From the NCBI GenBank assembly GCA_947627055.1, contig CANQUS010000004.1, forward strand, positions 44,843 through 108,842: a stretch of 64,000 bases of DNA. Reading direction: 5' to 3'. This stretch comes from an uncultured Clostridia bacterium (GTDB lineage: Bacteria; Bacillota; Clostridia; Oscillospirales; Acutalibacteraceae). This document shows positions 9,033 through 17,157 of this stretch, in pieces. Made by a program: the position numbers and the translations under genes. Below the pieces are notes generated by a model. It saw nothing but the letters and a program-made list of their open reading frames with translations, made no database searches and was not told the DNA's origin. Each line of letters starts with the position of its first letter. The stretch's first letter is position 1.

Positions 9033-11228
9033 TCAAAGGTGCAGCACACGCTCCTTGATCTCCTGTGTACGACCTTGATTCCAATATTGTGTACCTATAT
9101 ATCCGCAAGTACGGCGTGCGACATTCATCTTTGTCTGGTCATGATTATGGCAGTGCGGACACTCCCAGATCAGCTTGCCGTCCCTATCCGTGACGATACG
9201 GATCTCGCCGTCAAAACCGCAGACCTGGCAGTAATCACTTTTTGTATTCAGCTCCGCATATGTGATATTATCATATATAAATCTTATCACCTGCATTACC
9301 GCAGGAATATTGCCGAGCATATTGGGAACCTCAACATAGCTTATTGCACCACCGGGAGAGAGAGCCTGAAATTCAGACTCAAGTCTCAGCTTGCTGAATG
9401 CATCAATAGGTTCTGTGACATGAACATGATAGCTGTTCGTTATATAATTCTTATCGGTTACACCCTTTATGATCCCGAAACGCTTTTGCAGGCACTTCGC
9501 AAATCTGTATGTGGTTGATTCAAGCGGAGTACCGTATAAGCTGTAGTCGATGTTCTCTGCTTTTTTCCACTCTGCACAGTAATCATTAAGCTTCTGCATT
9601 ATTTTAAGTCCGAGTTTCTTGCCCTCAGATTCAGTAAGCTTTTCCTCGATAAGACTGTAAACACATTCCCACAGACCGGCATAGCCTAAGGAAAGAGTCG
9701 AGTAACCGTCATACAGCAGTTTATCTATTGTCTCTCCCTTTTCAAGACGTGCCAACGCGCCGTACTGCCACAGAATAGGAGCCGCGTCGGACACCGTACC
9801 CAAAAGTCTATCATGCCTGCATCTCAACGCCCTATGACAAAGTTCCATACGCTCGTCAAAAATTTTCCAAAACTTGTTCATATCCTTTTGCGCACTCAAG
9901 CCTATATCAACAAGGTTTACGGTAACAACACCCTGATTAAATCTTCCGTAATACTTGTGTTCACCCTCGCAGTAGTTGCCTGCATTAGCAAGATTGCCCT
10001 TTACATGGGAGCGGTCGGGCGTAAGGAAAGAACGGCAACCCATACAGGTATAAACATCACCTTTGAGCTCACGCATCTTTTTGGCGGAAATGTAGTCTGG
10101 CACCATACGTTTAGCCGTACATTTTGCCGCAAGCTCTGTAAGATAGTAGTATGGAGTTCCCTCCTCTATGTTATCCTCATCAAGAACATAAATCAGCTTC
10201 GGGAAAGCCGGAGTTATCCAAACACCGGATTCATTTTTCACACCCTGATAGCGTTGTCTCAGGGTCTCCTCTATAATCATGGCTAGGTCTCTTTTTTCTT
10301 GTTCATTTTTTGCCTCATCGAGATACATATATACCGTAACAAAGGGTGCTTGTCCGTTTGTTGTAAGGAGAGTCACGACCTGATACTGTATTATCTGTAC
10401 TCCGCGCTGGATCTCCTCCTTGAGGCGTCTCTCTACGATTTCGGAAACGACGCTCTCGTCGATCTCTCCATGGAGTTCTTCAGCCTCTCTCAAAACACAC
10501 TTACGAATCTTATTTCTTGATACCTGTACGAACGGAGCAAGGTGCGCAAGGCTTATGCTTTGTCCTCCGTACTGATTACTGGCGACCTGCGCAATTATCT
10601 GCGTCGCGATATTGCAGGCAGTCGAAAAGCTGTGCGGCTTTTCTATAAGTGTTCCCGATATGACTGTCCCGTTTTGAAGCATATCCTCAAGGTTTACTAA
10701 GTCGCAGTTGTGCATATGCTGGGCATAATAATCCATATCGTGGAAGTGTATGATCCCCTTCTCATGTGCCTCAACAATATCCGTCGGAAGAAGCAGACGC
10801 TTTGTTATATCCTTGCTCACCTCTCCCGCCATATAATCACGCTGAACACTGTTAACGGTCGGATTTTTGTTGGAGTTTTCTTGCTTGACCTCTTCGTTAT
10901 TGCACTCGATCAGCGTCAGGATCTGATTATCTGTAGTATTTGCCCTTCTTACAAGAGTCCGATTGTAGCGATATTTGATATATCTTTTGGCGACGGCAAA
11001 GGCTCCCTCCTCCATGATTTTTAACTCGACCATATCCTGTATTTCTTCAACATTGGGTGCCCTGTGCATTGCCATGCAATTATTTTCGACAGCCGACGCT
11101 ATCCTGTTGATCTGCTCCTGAGAAAGCTCTCGAGAAGAAGCATCGGCTTCGTTCGCCTTGGTTATAGCCGCTATAATCTTTGTAATGTCAAAGATAACCT
11201 CAGTTCCGTTACGCTTTATAATTTTCAT
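9033..11228 (-). CDS. nrdD: Anaerobic (class III) ribonucleoside-triphosphate reductase
   Basis: Glycyl-radical enzyme that reduces ribonucleoside triphosphates to deoxy forms without oxygen. The 731-residue protein has an N-terminal ATP-cone (residues about 1-95) for allosteric control, a central catalytic barrel with the TCMGCRSFL cysteines near residue 400, a C-terminal zinc site made by CQVC and CPHC, and the glycyl-radical loop RRTCGYIGT close to the end. ATG 11228 follows GGGGG by about 8 bases. It is the first gene of nrdDG. Its leader carries an NrdR-box-like palindrome over the -10 and a terminator-like hairpin just before the ribosome site, so both repression and attenuation are possible. 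Confidence 0.97.
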   Translation of the reverse strand: MKIIKRNGTEVIFDITKIIAAITKANEADASSRELSQEQINRIASAVENNCMAMHRAPNVEEIQDMVELKIMEEGAFAVAKRYIKYRYNRTLVRRANTTDNQILTLIECNNEEVKQENSNKNPTVNSVQRDYMAGEVSKDITKRLLLPTDIVEAHEKGIIHFHDMDYYAQHMHNCDLVNLEDMLQNGTVISGTLIEKPHSFSTACNIATQIIAQVASNQYGGQSISLAHLAPFVQVSRNKIRKCVLREAEELHGEIDESVVSEIVERRLKEEIQRGVQIIQYQVVTLLTTNGQAPFVTVYMYLDEAKNEQEKRDLAMIIEETLRQRYQGVKNESGVWITPAFPKLIYVLDEDNIEEGTPYYYLTELAAKCTAKRMVPDYISAKKMRELKGDVYTCMGCRSFLTPDRSHVKGNLANAGNYCEGEHKYYGRFNQGVVTVNLVDIGLSAQKDMNKFWKIFDERMELCHRALRCRHDRLLGTVSDAAPILWQYGALARLEKGETIDKLLYDGYSTLSLGYAGLWECVYSLIEEKLTESEGKKLGLKIMQKLNDYCAEWKKAENIDYSLYGTPLESTTYRFAKCLQKRFGIIKGVTDKNYITNSYHVHVTEPIDAFSKLRLESEFQALSPGGAISYVEVPNMLGNIPAVMQVIRFIYDNITYAELNTKSDYCQVCGFDGEIRIVTDRDGKLIWECPHCHNHDQTKMNVARRTCGYIGTQYWNQGRTQEIKERVLHL

Positions 11229-11245
11229 TTTAGATACCCCCTAAA

Positions 11246-11276
11246 AGATAATAAAAACGCCTGCAAGACAGGCGTT
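11246..11276 (-). promoter_or_regulatory. Terminator-like hairpin in the nrdD leader
   Basis: On the minus strand, AACGCCTG/CAGGCGTT form an 8-bp stem with a 5-base loop (11255-11275), followed by TTTTTATTATCTTTT and then the nrdD ribosome site. It sits between the promoter and the start codon, where it could attenuate transcription. No aptamer family was recognised upstream of it. Confidence 0.55.
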
Positions 11277-11308
11277 CACTACATCTATTGATGTCAACAT
11301 CCTCGCTC

Positions 11309-11345
11309 TACTATATATAGTATCATAAATCAAGGAAAAAATCAA
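11309..11345 (-). promoter_or_regulatory. nrdDG promoter with overlapping NrdR-box-like palindrome
   Basis: Minus-strand TTGATT (11340-11345), a 17-base spacer and TACTAT (11317-11322) form a promoter. The -10 lies inside the perfect 14-base palindrome TACTATATATAGTA (11309-11322), which resembles the known NrdR box (ACACWATATATWGTGT-like). NrdR is a repressor of ribonucleotide reductase genes. No nrdR gene is in the window, and only one box was seen; NrdR sites usually come in pairs. Confidence 0.6.
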
Positions 11346-11470
11346 TATATAGAAGTAATTAAATTGTAAATTGATAGAATAAATAAAAATTGTATCCAAA
11401 TAAACGGGCACGTATAAAAATATACTACAAAATTTGCGGAAATAAATTATAAAAAGGAAAATTCAAAAAT

Positions 11471-12304
11471 TTAATTTACAATACTTATAAACGCGCTCAT
11501 GCCGCCTCGCTTTCCTAATGTTGCCCTATGAGAAAACATCAAATCGCTACTGCATTTTGTACATATATCGCTGACTAAAATGTTTTTCGGCAGAATCCCA
11601 GCGCTTATAAGTATTCTGCGATTTACCTCCTTCAAATCAATTATATATTTGCTGTGACCTATGGATTTCGTGAAATTTGCAGGACGCAAATCAGTCATGG
11701 ACGCAAATTTTTCGTATACGGCAGTATCTACCTCGTAACAGCATCCGCCGATAGCGGGACCTACAACGGCAACTATATCCGCGGGATCACAGCCATATTC
11801 CTCGGTCATTCGTTCAACCGTGATCTGTCCTATTCTTTCCGCAGTACCTCTCCAACCCGAATGTGACGACGCGACAACTTTCATGACCGGGTCGGCAAAC
11901 AACAGCGGTGTGCAGTCGGCATAATGAGTTACAAGAGTGACGTTCGGTTCATTTGTCATAAGACCGTCAACGCTCTCCATGTCGCGCGGATACTCAATGC
12001 CGACGCCACACTGCTCAGACGTGACCTTGCGGACGTAAGTATGATGATCCTGTGCCGAGCTTACAAGAGAATGATAATCAAGCCCGACTGCATTACAAAA
12101 TATTCTGTAATTATCTCGGACATTTTCGTCTGGATCACCGCGACCAAACGCAAGGTTCATAGATTTAAATTCATTATCGCTGATACCGCCTATACGGGTC
12201 GAAAAAGCGTGCTTTACAAAGTCCAGCTCGGACAAATTCGGAAATGTAAGATAACCTACACCGTCACAAAAGTTTAATTCTGTATTGCTGCTTTTAAATA
12301 CCAT
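11471..12304 (-). CDS. pgeF: YfiH/YlmD (PgeF) family purine nucleoside phosphorylase / 'polyphenol oxidase' fold protein
   Basis: Members of this family (DUF152, once called multicopper oxidase or laccase domain) act on purine nucleosides, and in E. coli PgeF edits peptidoglycan precursors carrying L-Ser. The 277-residue protein has FSTRIGGIS near the N-terminus, VTHYADCTPLLF with a metal-ligand Cys, SSHSGWRGT with a conserved His, and VVGPAIGGCCYEV. The frame extends 87 bases further upstream, but ATG 12304 has AAGGAG 9 bases before it and begins at the usual family N-terminus. It is divergent from the small gene at 12423. No cell-division gene partner is present. Confidence 0.88.
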   Translation of the reverse strand: MVFKSSNTELNFCDGVGYLTFPNLSELDFVKHAFSTRIGGISDNEFKSMNLAFGRGDPDENVRDNYRIFCNAVGLDYHSLVSSAQDHHTYVRKVTSEQCGVGIEYPRDMESVDGLMTNEPNVTLVTHYADCTPLLFADPVMKVVASSHSGWRGTAERIGQITVERMTEEYGCDPADIVAVVGPAIGGCCYEVDTAVYEKFASMTDLRPANFTKSIGHSKYIIDLKEVNRRILISAGILPKNILVSDICTKCSSDLMFSHRATLGKRGGMSAFISIVN

Positions 12305-12329
12305 ATATTTGCTCCTTGTAACATGATAT

Positions 12330-12358
12330 TTGCAATATATCTTTAAAAATGTTATAAT
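12330..12358 (+). promoter_or_regulatory. Sigma-A promoter for the small gene at 12423
   Basis: TTGCAA (12330-12335) and TATAAT (12353-12358) are exactly 17 bases apart, about 65 bases upstream of ATG 12423. Confidence 0.65.
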
Positions 12359-12422
12359 ATGTCGAAATAGTCTAATCATATGCAAAAGCATATGTATGAA
12401 TAAAAAATCGAGGGAGATAACA

Positions 12423-12659
12423 ATGCTCAGAATAAATAATATATTTACGCCTCACAAAAAGCTGTTCGGCGGCAACATTGAACCGAGCTGTGAATATTGC
12501 AGCTTTGGCCGTGTAAAGGACGATGGAACTATTATTTGTTATAGCGGTTCAACTCCGACAGAAGGCTCATGCAAGCGATTCAGCTATGATCCTTTAAAGC
12601 GTGAACCCAAAAGGCTTCCTCCGCTTCAAAAGTATTCCCCGGAGGATTTCATGATATGA
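12423..12659 (+). CDS. Small conserved-looking protein with four cysteines, function unknown
   Basis: A 78-residue protein. ATG 12423 has GAGGGAG 7 bases upstream and a consensus promoter, so it is very likely expressed. Cysteines occur as CEYC near residues 23-26, then single Cys near residues 42 and 51, a spacing that could bind a metal. The C-terminus is rich in Lys, Arg and Pro and ends in FMI. There is no signal peptide or membrane segment. It stands alone between the divergent pgeF gene and the convergent mscL gene. I do not recognise the family. Confidence 0.75.
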   Translation: MLRINNIFTPHKKLFGGNIEPSCEYCSFGRVKDDGTIICYSGSTPTEGSCKRFSYDPLKREPKRLPPLQKYSPEDFMI

Positions 12660-12676
12660 TTCCAGATGTCTCTACA

Positions 12677-13120
12677 TCATTCCTCGTCAGCAGTACCAGC
12701 AATTGCCTCTGTCTCCTCTAAATGCGATGTGCAATGAGGGCAGCGAGTAGCCTTGATATCGATCTCAGTCATGCAGAAAGGACAGATTTTGACCGTAGGT
12801 TCTTCCTCCTCCTTTTTCTTATGTCCAAGATTTGATATAGCATTGATTCCTTTTACAAGCAGAAAGATAACAAATGCCATTATTATAAAGTTGATGACTG
12901 CTGTCAGAAATGCTCCGTATTTTATAGCGACACCAAAAACTTCTAACTTCAGGTCGGAAAGATCTGTCTTTGCAATCAAACCGATAAGCGGCGACATTAC
13001 ATCGTTTACCAAAGAGTTGACTATTGCTTGGAAAGCCGCGCCGATAATTACACCGATGGCAAGATCCATTACGCTTCCGCGAAGTGCGAACTCTTTAAAT
13101 TCCTTTAAAAACTTTTTCAT
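12677..13120 (-). CDS. mscL: Large-conductance mechanosensitive channel with C-terminal zinc ribbon
   Basis: Homopentameric membrane channel that opens under osmotic downshock. The 147-residue protein has the MscL N-terminal helix and TM1 ([20 protein letters not shown]), a periplasmic-side loop, and TM2 (about residues 66-95), followed by a charged KKKEEEE bundle. It is then extended by a CPFC...CPHC zinc-ribbon-like tail that E. coli MscL lacks; similar tails occur in other Firmicutes MscL proteins. ATG 13120 has GGAG 9 bases upstream. It is monocistronic, downstream of the asd operon and separated from it by a hairpin. Confidence 0.95.
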   Translation of the reverse strand: MKKFLKEFKEFALRGSVMDLAIGVIIGAAFQAIVNSLVNDVMSPLIGLIAKTDLSDLKLEVFGVAIKYGAFLTAVINFIIMAFVIFLLVKGINAISNLGHKKKEEEEPTVKICPFCMTEIDIKATRCPHCTSHLEETEAIAGTADEE

Positions 13121-13148
13121 TATATATATCTCCTGATATTATAAAGTA

Positions 13149-13182
13149 TGAAGTCGAAGCTTAATTAAATGCTTTGGCTTCA
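13149..13182 (-). terminator. Hairpin between the asd operon end and mscL
   Basis: TGAAGTCGAAGC pairs imperfectly with GCTTTGGCTTCA. It lies 85 bases past the stop of the ACT-domain gene and is followed on the minus strand by a weak T-rich stretch. It is the only candidate terminator for the asd-dapAB operon. Confidence 0.45.
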
Positions 13183-13267
13183 TTTATTTTACAGCTTCCT
13201 GTTTAAAAATAATATTCTCATAGTATAACAAGCTGTTCATAAGCAGGTCATATGAGACGTAATATAC

Positions 13268-13720
13268 TTAAAACGCAGATTTTACAGCTTTAAGCGCATT
13301 ATCAAAGTCCGCGGCTCTTACAAGAACGGAAATCTGCGATTCGCTTGTTGTAATCAGCATGATCTCAACATTCGCTTCGGCAAGCTTTTTGAAGACTGCC
13401 GCCGCAACACCCGGAGAATTTTCCATCGCCACATCGACTATTGAGATTATAAAGTTGCCGCTTGAAATCATAGGCTTGACAGAGCCGTTTTTAAGCGTAG
13501 AGGTGTACTCGACGGTTTTAATAAAATCATCGTCCTTGACGGTAAAGGAGAGGACCGAACTGCTGCCGCTTTCAGAAATTGAAATCATGTTGACATCAAT
13601 ATCAAGAGATGCTATTTTCTCAAAGACCTCACCTATAAACTTCATATCGGACGGAACATTCAAAAGCTTGATAAGTGTAACATCCTCACAAACCTTAATA
13701 TCGGGTGTAAACTCACTCAT
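13268..13720 (-). CDS. ACT-domain protein (aspartokinase regulatory-domain-like)
   Basis: A 150-residue protein made of two tandem ACT-like repeats, resembling the C-terminal regulatory half of aspartokinase with no kinase domain. Signs are the DVTLIKLLNVPSD opening and the AAAVFKKLAEANVEIMLI segment, close to the aspartokinase pattern for amino-acid-binding ACT pairs. The frame runs 36 bases further upstream, but GGAG lies 10 bases before ATG 13720, which gives MSEFTPD. It is the last gene of the lysine-riboswitch operon after dapB (32-base gap), so it may sense lysine or threonine or partner a separate kinase. That function is inferred. Confidence 0.82.
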   Translation of the reverse strand: MSEFTPDIKVCEDVTLIKLLNVPSDMKFIGEVFEKIASLDIDVNMISISESGSSSVLSFTVKDDDFIKTVEYTSTLKNGSVKPMISSGNFIISIVDVAMENSPGVAAAVFKKLAEANVEIMLITTSESQISVLVRAADFDNALKAVKSAF

Positions 13721-13752
13721 AACAAAACAGCTCCTTTCAAAAGATTTATATA

Positions 13753-14514
13753 TCAATCCTGTGCGGCAAGCAGGTCGCCCATATCATACATTCTCGGAAG
13801 TTTCCCGTTTAAAAATACGGCGGCATTGACTGCTCCTACCGCAAAAACAGACTTTGAGCGTGCGGAATGACTTATTGTGAAAAGCTCATCAGTTCCCGCA
13901 AAGAGAACCTCATGCTCACCGACAATATTACCGCCGCGGACTGCATGAATACCTATTTCACGCTTATCACGCTTTTTTCTGTATGCGTGGCGGTCATAAA
14001 CGTACTGAGCGTCATTTTTTGCCGATTTGCTAATAGCGTCGGCTATCATGAGAGCAGTACCGCTCGGCGCGTCAAGCTTTTGATTATGATGCTTTTCGAT
14101 TATTTCAATATCAAAGTCTTCGCCAAAAACCTTTGCAGCTTTCTGTGAAAGCTCAATCAGAAGATTGATTCCAAGTGACATATTGCCGGAGTAAAAAACA
14201 GCGATCGACTTTGACGCTTCCTTTATTTTAGAAACCTGCCCGGAACTATAACCCGTTGTGCAGATTACAGCGGGAAGTTTCTTTTCAATAGAATAGCTCA
14301 GCATATCATCGAGACAGGCAGGGTTTGAGAAATCTATTATTACATCGGCGCTCTCAGCAATTTGCGAAAATGAGGTATATATCGGGAAAGGCATATCCGA
14401 TTTTTTAACAATATCAACGCCCGCAGTTATCTCACAATCAGACCGATTGTCAACGGCTGCGATAATCGCCGCTCCCATTTTACCGCAGGCACCGCAAAGT
14501 ATTATTTTCGTCAT
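13753..14514 (-). CDS. dapB: 4-hydroxy-tetrahydrodipicolinate reductase
   Basis: Second dedicated enzyme of the lysine/diaminopimelate pathway; it reduces the DapA product with NAD(P)H in the cytoplasm. The 253-residue protein is normal size. It has the N-terminal GACGKMG dinucleotide loop, the signature EKHHNQKLDAPSGTA (His and Lys catalytic, substrate Ser-Gly-Thr), and VRGGNIVGEHEV. It lies 34 bases downstream of dapA. Diaminopimelate made here feeds peptidoglycan as well as lysine and, in spore formers, dipicolinate. Confidence 0.97.
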   Translation of the reverse strand: MTKIILCGACGKMGAAIIAAVDNRSDCEITAGVDIVKKSDMPFPIYTSFSQIAESADVIIDFSNPACLDDMLSYSIEKKLPAVICTTGYSSGQVSKIKEASKSIAVFYSGNMSLGINLLIELSQKAAKVFGEDFDIEIIEKHHNQKLDAPSGTALMIADAISKSAKNDAQYVYDRHAYRKKRDKREIGIHAVRGGNIVGEHEVLFAGTDELFTISHSARSKSVFAVGAVNAAVFLNGKLPRMYDMGDLLAAQD

Positions 14515-14548
14515 TGTTTTTATTGTCCTTTCTCATGATACTATTATA

Positions 14549-15436
14549 TTAAATCAATCCGTAATCCTTGAGAGTGTTCTTGAGAGCCTTAAGTCCGCTT
14601 TCACTCATACGGTCAAGCGGCAGACGGCACTCACCGCAGTTGAAGCCAATAAGCTTCATAGCAGCCTTTACGGGTATAGGGTTGACATCCGAGAAAAGAA
14701 TATCTATAAGCCTGATATACTTCTTCTGCAATTCGAACGACTTCTTGAAATCTCCCGCAAGAGCTGACGCGACAAGCTCGTGACTTTCCTTGGGACAGAT
14801 ATTAGCAAATACGGAAATAACGCCTAAACCGCCCATAGCAGTAATAGTAAACGCCTGACTGTCCTCACCTGAATAGACGTCAAGATCATCTCCACACAGT
14901 GACATTGTTCGCACAAGCGCGGAGGTATCGCCGTTGGCTTCCTTGGTTGCCCTTATGTTAGGATGCTTTGACAGCTCGTAATATGTTTCAGGCTTAATAT
15001 TGCAGCCAGTTCTCGACGGAACATTATACAATATTATAGGAATGTCAACGTTGTCAGCAATAGCCGTATAGTGGCGTATCAGTCCTGACTGCGAGGTCTT
15101 ATTATAGTACGGCGTGACCGAGAGAATCGCATCCGCACCGACCTCCTGAGCGTGCTTTGAAAGACCTATGGCATATTTTGTGTCATTACTTCCTGCTCCT
15201 GCAATAACAGGAACACGATGCGCCGTCTTTTTTATCGTATACTCGATAACCTCGCAATGCTCCTCATGATTGAGCGTAGCGGATTCACCTGTTGTACCGC
15301 AGGTTACGATAGCGTCCGTGCCATTTTCGATTTGAAAATCTATAATTCTTCCAAGCTCATCAAAATTAACCGAGCCATCGTCATTCATGGGTGTGACGAT
15401 TGCAACGGCGGAGCCTTCAAAAATATGCTCTGACAT
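14549..15436 (-). CDS. dapA: 4-hydroxy-tetrahydrodipicolinate synthase
   Basis: Condenses pyruvate with aspartate semialdehyde, the first committed step to diaminopimelate and lysine. It is a 295-residue TIM-barrel enzyme of usual length. TCGTTGESATL near residue 43 binds pyruvate, YYNK near residue 108 and YNVPSRTGC carry the catalytic Tyr residues, and ATKEANGD carries the Schiff-base Lys. It sits in the middle of the asd-dapA-dapB-ACT operon under the lysine riboswitch. Confidence 0.97.
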   Translation of the reverse strand: MSEHIFEGSAVAIVTPMNDDGSVNFDELGRIIDFQIENGTDAIVTCGTTGESATLNHEEHCEVIEYTIKKTAHRVPVIAGAGSNDTKYAIGLSKHAQEVGADAILSVTPYYNKTSQSGLIRHYTAIADNVDIPIILYNVPSRTGCNIKPETYYELSKHPNIRATKEANGDTSALVRTMSLCGDDLDVYSGEDSQAFTITAMGGLGVISVFANICPKESHELVASALAGDFKKSFELQKKYIRLIDILFSDVNPIPVKAAMKLIGFNCGECRLPLDRMSESGLKALKNTLKDYGLI

Positions 15437-15463
15437 AATATCACTCCGTTTTATAAAATAGTT

Positions 15464-16540
15464 TTAGTCAAGATAGCCTTCCGCAGCGAGAAGCTCCGCA
15501 AGAAGGACAGCACCGCCCGCAGCGCCTCTGAGCGTATTATGAGACATACAAACAAACTTGTATGTGTACTGTGTATCCTCTCTCAGTCTGCCGATAGAAA
15601 CGGCCATGCCGTTTTCAAGTATTCTCGCGGACTTTATCTGCGGTTGATCCGGCTCTGTGAAATAATGGAGGAACTGCTTCGGCGCGCTCGGCAGATCAAG
15701 CTCCTGCGGCTTGCCGCTGTATGTTTCCCAAGTCTTTATAATCTCCTCAATAGACGGTTTCTGTTCAAGTTCTACGAAAACCGCCGCCGTATGTCCGTCG
15801 CTTACCGGAACGCGGAGACACTGCGATGTAATAGAGGGATTTTTCGCCTTAACGATTTCTCCGTTTTCAATTTTGCCCCAGATCTTTAGCGGTTCCTGCT
15901 CTGACTTTTCTTCCTCACCGCCGATATACGGTATGAGATTGTCTACCATCTCAGGCCAACGCTCGAAGGTTTTTCCCGCGCCGGAAATCGCCTGATATGT
16001 GCAGGCGAGTACCTTAGTGACACCGTACTTTAAAAGCGGGTGGATAGCGGGGACATAGCTTTGGAGAGAGCAGTTTGACTTGACCGCAACAAAGCCTCGT
16101 TTTGTGCCGAGACGCTTTCTCTGGAAATCAATAATTTTAAGATGCTCGTCATTTATTTCGGGGATGATCATCGGAACATCTGGAGTAAAGCGGTGTGCGC
16201 TGTTATTTGAAACAACGGGGCATTCAGCCTTTGCATATGCTTCCTCGAGAGCTCTGATCTCGTCCTTCTTCATATCAACGGCACAAAATACAAAATCGAC
16301 CTTTGAAGCAATCTCGGAGACATCCGCAGCGTCAAGTATCATCATATCCTCATAAGCCTTGGGTATCGGAGATGTCATTGCCCAGCGATTGGCAACGGCT
16401 TCTTTATAGGTTTTTCCTGCTGAGCGTGAGCTTGCCGCAAGGGCAGCCACATTAAACCACGGATGATTTTCAAGTAGCGTCGCGAAGCGCTGACCTACCA
16501 TTCCCGTTGCGCCTATGATACCTACATTATACTTTTTCAT
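15464..16540 (-). CDS. asd: Aspartate-semialdehyde dehydrogenase, archaeal/fungal type
   Basis: Reduces aspartyl phosphate to aspartate semialdehyde with NADPH. The 358-residue protein begins MKKYNVGIIGATGMVGQR and has the nucleophilic Cys in VKSNCSLQ, followed by AISGAGKTFE, NLIPYIGGEEEK and RVPVSDGHTAAV. These segments match the archaeal/eukaryotic branch of the family (TIGR00978-like, from memory) better than the usual bacterial Asd. It is the first gene of the operon and directly follows the lysine riboswitch. ATG 16540 has AAGGAG upstream. Confidence 0.93.
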   Translation of the reverse strand: MKKYNVGIIGATGMVGQRFATLLENHPWFNVAALAASSRSAGKTYKEAVANRWAMTSPIPKAYEDMMILDAADVSEIASKVDFVFCAVDMKKDEIRALEEAYAKAECPVVSNNSAHRFTPDVPMIIPEINDEHLKIIDFQRKRLGTKRGFVAVKSNCSLQSYVPAIHPLLKYGVTKVLACTYQAISGAGKTFERWPEMVDNLIPYIGGEEEKSEQEPLKIWGKIENGEIVKAKNPSITSQCLRVPVSDGHTAAVFVELEQKPSIEEIIKTWETYSGKPQELDLPSAPKQFLHYFTEPDQPQIKSARILENGMAVSIGRLREDTQYTYKFVCMSHNTLRGAAGGAVLLAELLAAEGYLD

Positions 16541-16611
16541 AACTTAAAAACTCCTTTTATACCGCGCATTTCGGCACATATCTTCATTATCCTTTGCAGA
16601 AATAAAGGCAA

Positions 16612-16862
16612 CAAAAAACCGGTTATTAAAACCGGTTCATACTTACAAAATTTGCATAGCTTCCTATTCTTTAAAATGATTCAGAAAAAGAAGATAGCCC
16701 TCCATCATAAGTATGATGACAGCCGCATAAAAATGCTTTATACAGCCAGCATGAGGCGTTTCCATAACCTACGTGCTTCGGCGACGGTTGTATTCGCAAG
16801 GTATCTACAGCTTCGGAAGCCTCCGCCCCGCTACGCGCAGCCATCGCGCCTCTATCCCGGAT
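16612..16862 (-). ncRNA. Lysine riboswitch (L box) with intrinsic terminator
   Basis: Read on the minus strand, the leader contains GATAGAGGCGCGA near its 5' end, GCCGAAGCA in the middle and paired GGCTGTA/GGCTGTCAT segments near the 3' end, as in L-box aptamers. It ends with AACCGGTT/AACCGGTT (16617-16624 and 16630-16637) followed by TTTTTT, a terminator. The downstream operon makes lysine precursors, which fits lysine-induced termination. A consensus promoter lies just upstream. Confidence 0.88.
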
Positions 16863-16883
16863 ATAAAATTTCTTACAATTCAT

Positions 16884-16912
16884 AATATATCATTTATATC
16901 ACTTGGTGTCAA
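16884..16912 (-). promoter_or_regulatory. Promoter of the lysine-riboswitch operon
   Basis: On the minus strand TTGACA (16907-16912) and TATATT (16884-16889) are separated by 17 bases, just upstream of the riboswitch. Confidence 0.75.
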
Positions 16913-17068
16913 CTATTTTCAAAGAACTTTTCGGAAATAAAAAATCCCATGAGTACGACAAACAATACGCCATTTGATAAGGATTTTTGTAAAATACTTT
17001 ATCTTAAATTAAGCTAAATCCATAATTGTGCAGTATTTCTAAAATTCATTAAAAAAACCTCTATGACC

Positions 17069-17097
17069 TTGACTAAATGTTTAAAGCGCATTATAAT
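17069..17097 (+). promoter_or_regulatory. Promoter of the zinc-ribbon/CBM26-like gene
   Basis: TTGACT (17069-17074) and TATAAT (17092-17097) with a 17-base spacer, about 60 bases before ATG 17158. Confidence 0.7.
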
Positions 17098-17157
17098 ATA
17101 AACATAAAAAAGCAAATCTTAATTTTATACTTTTGCTTATTAAAGGAGTGTTTGTCA

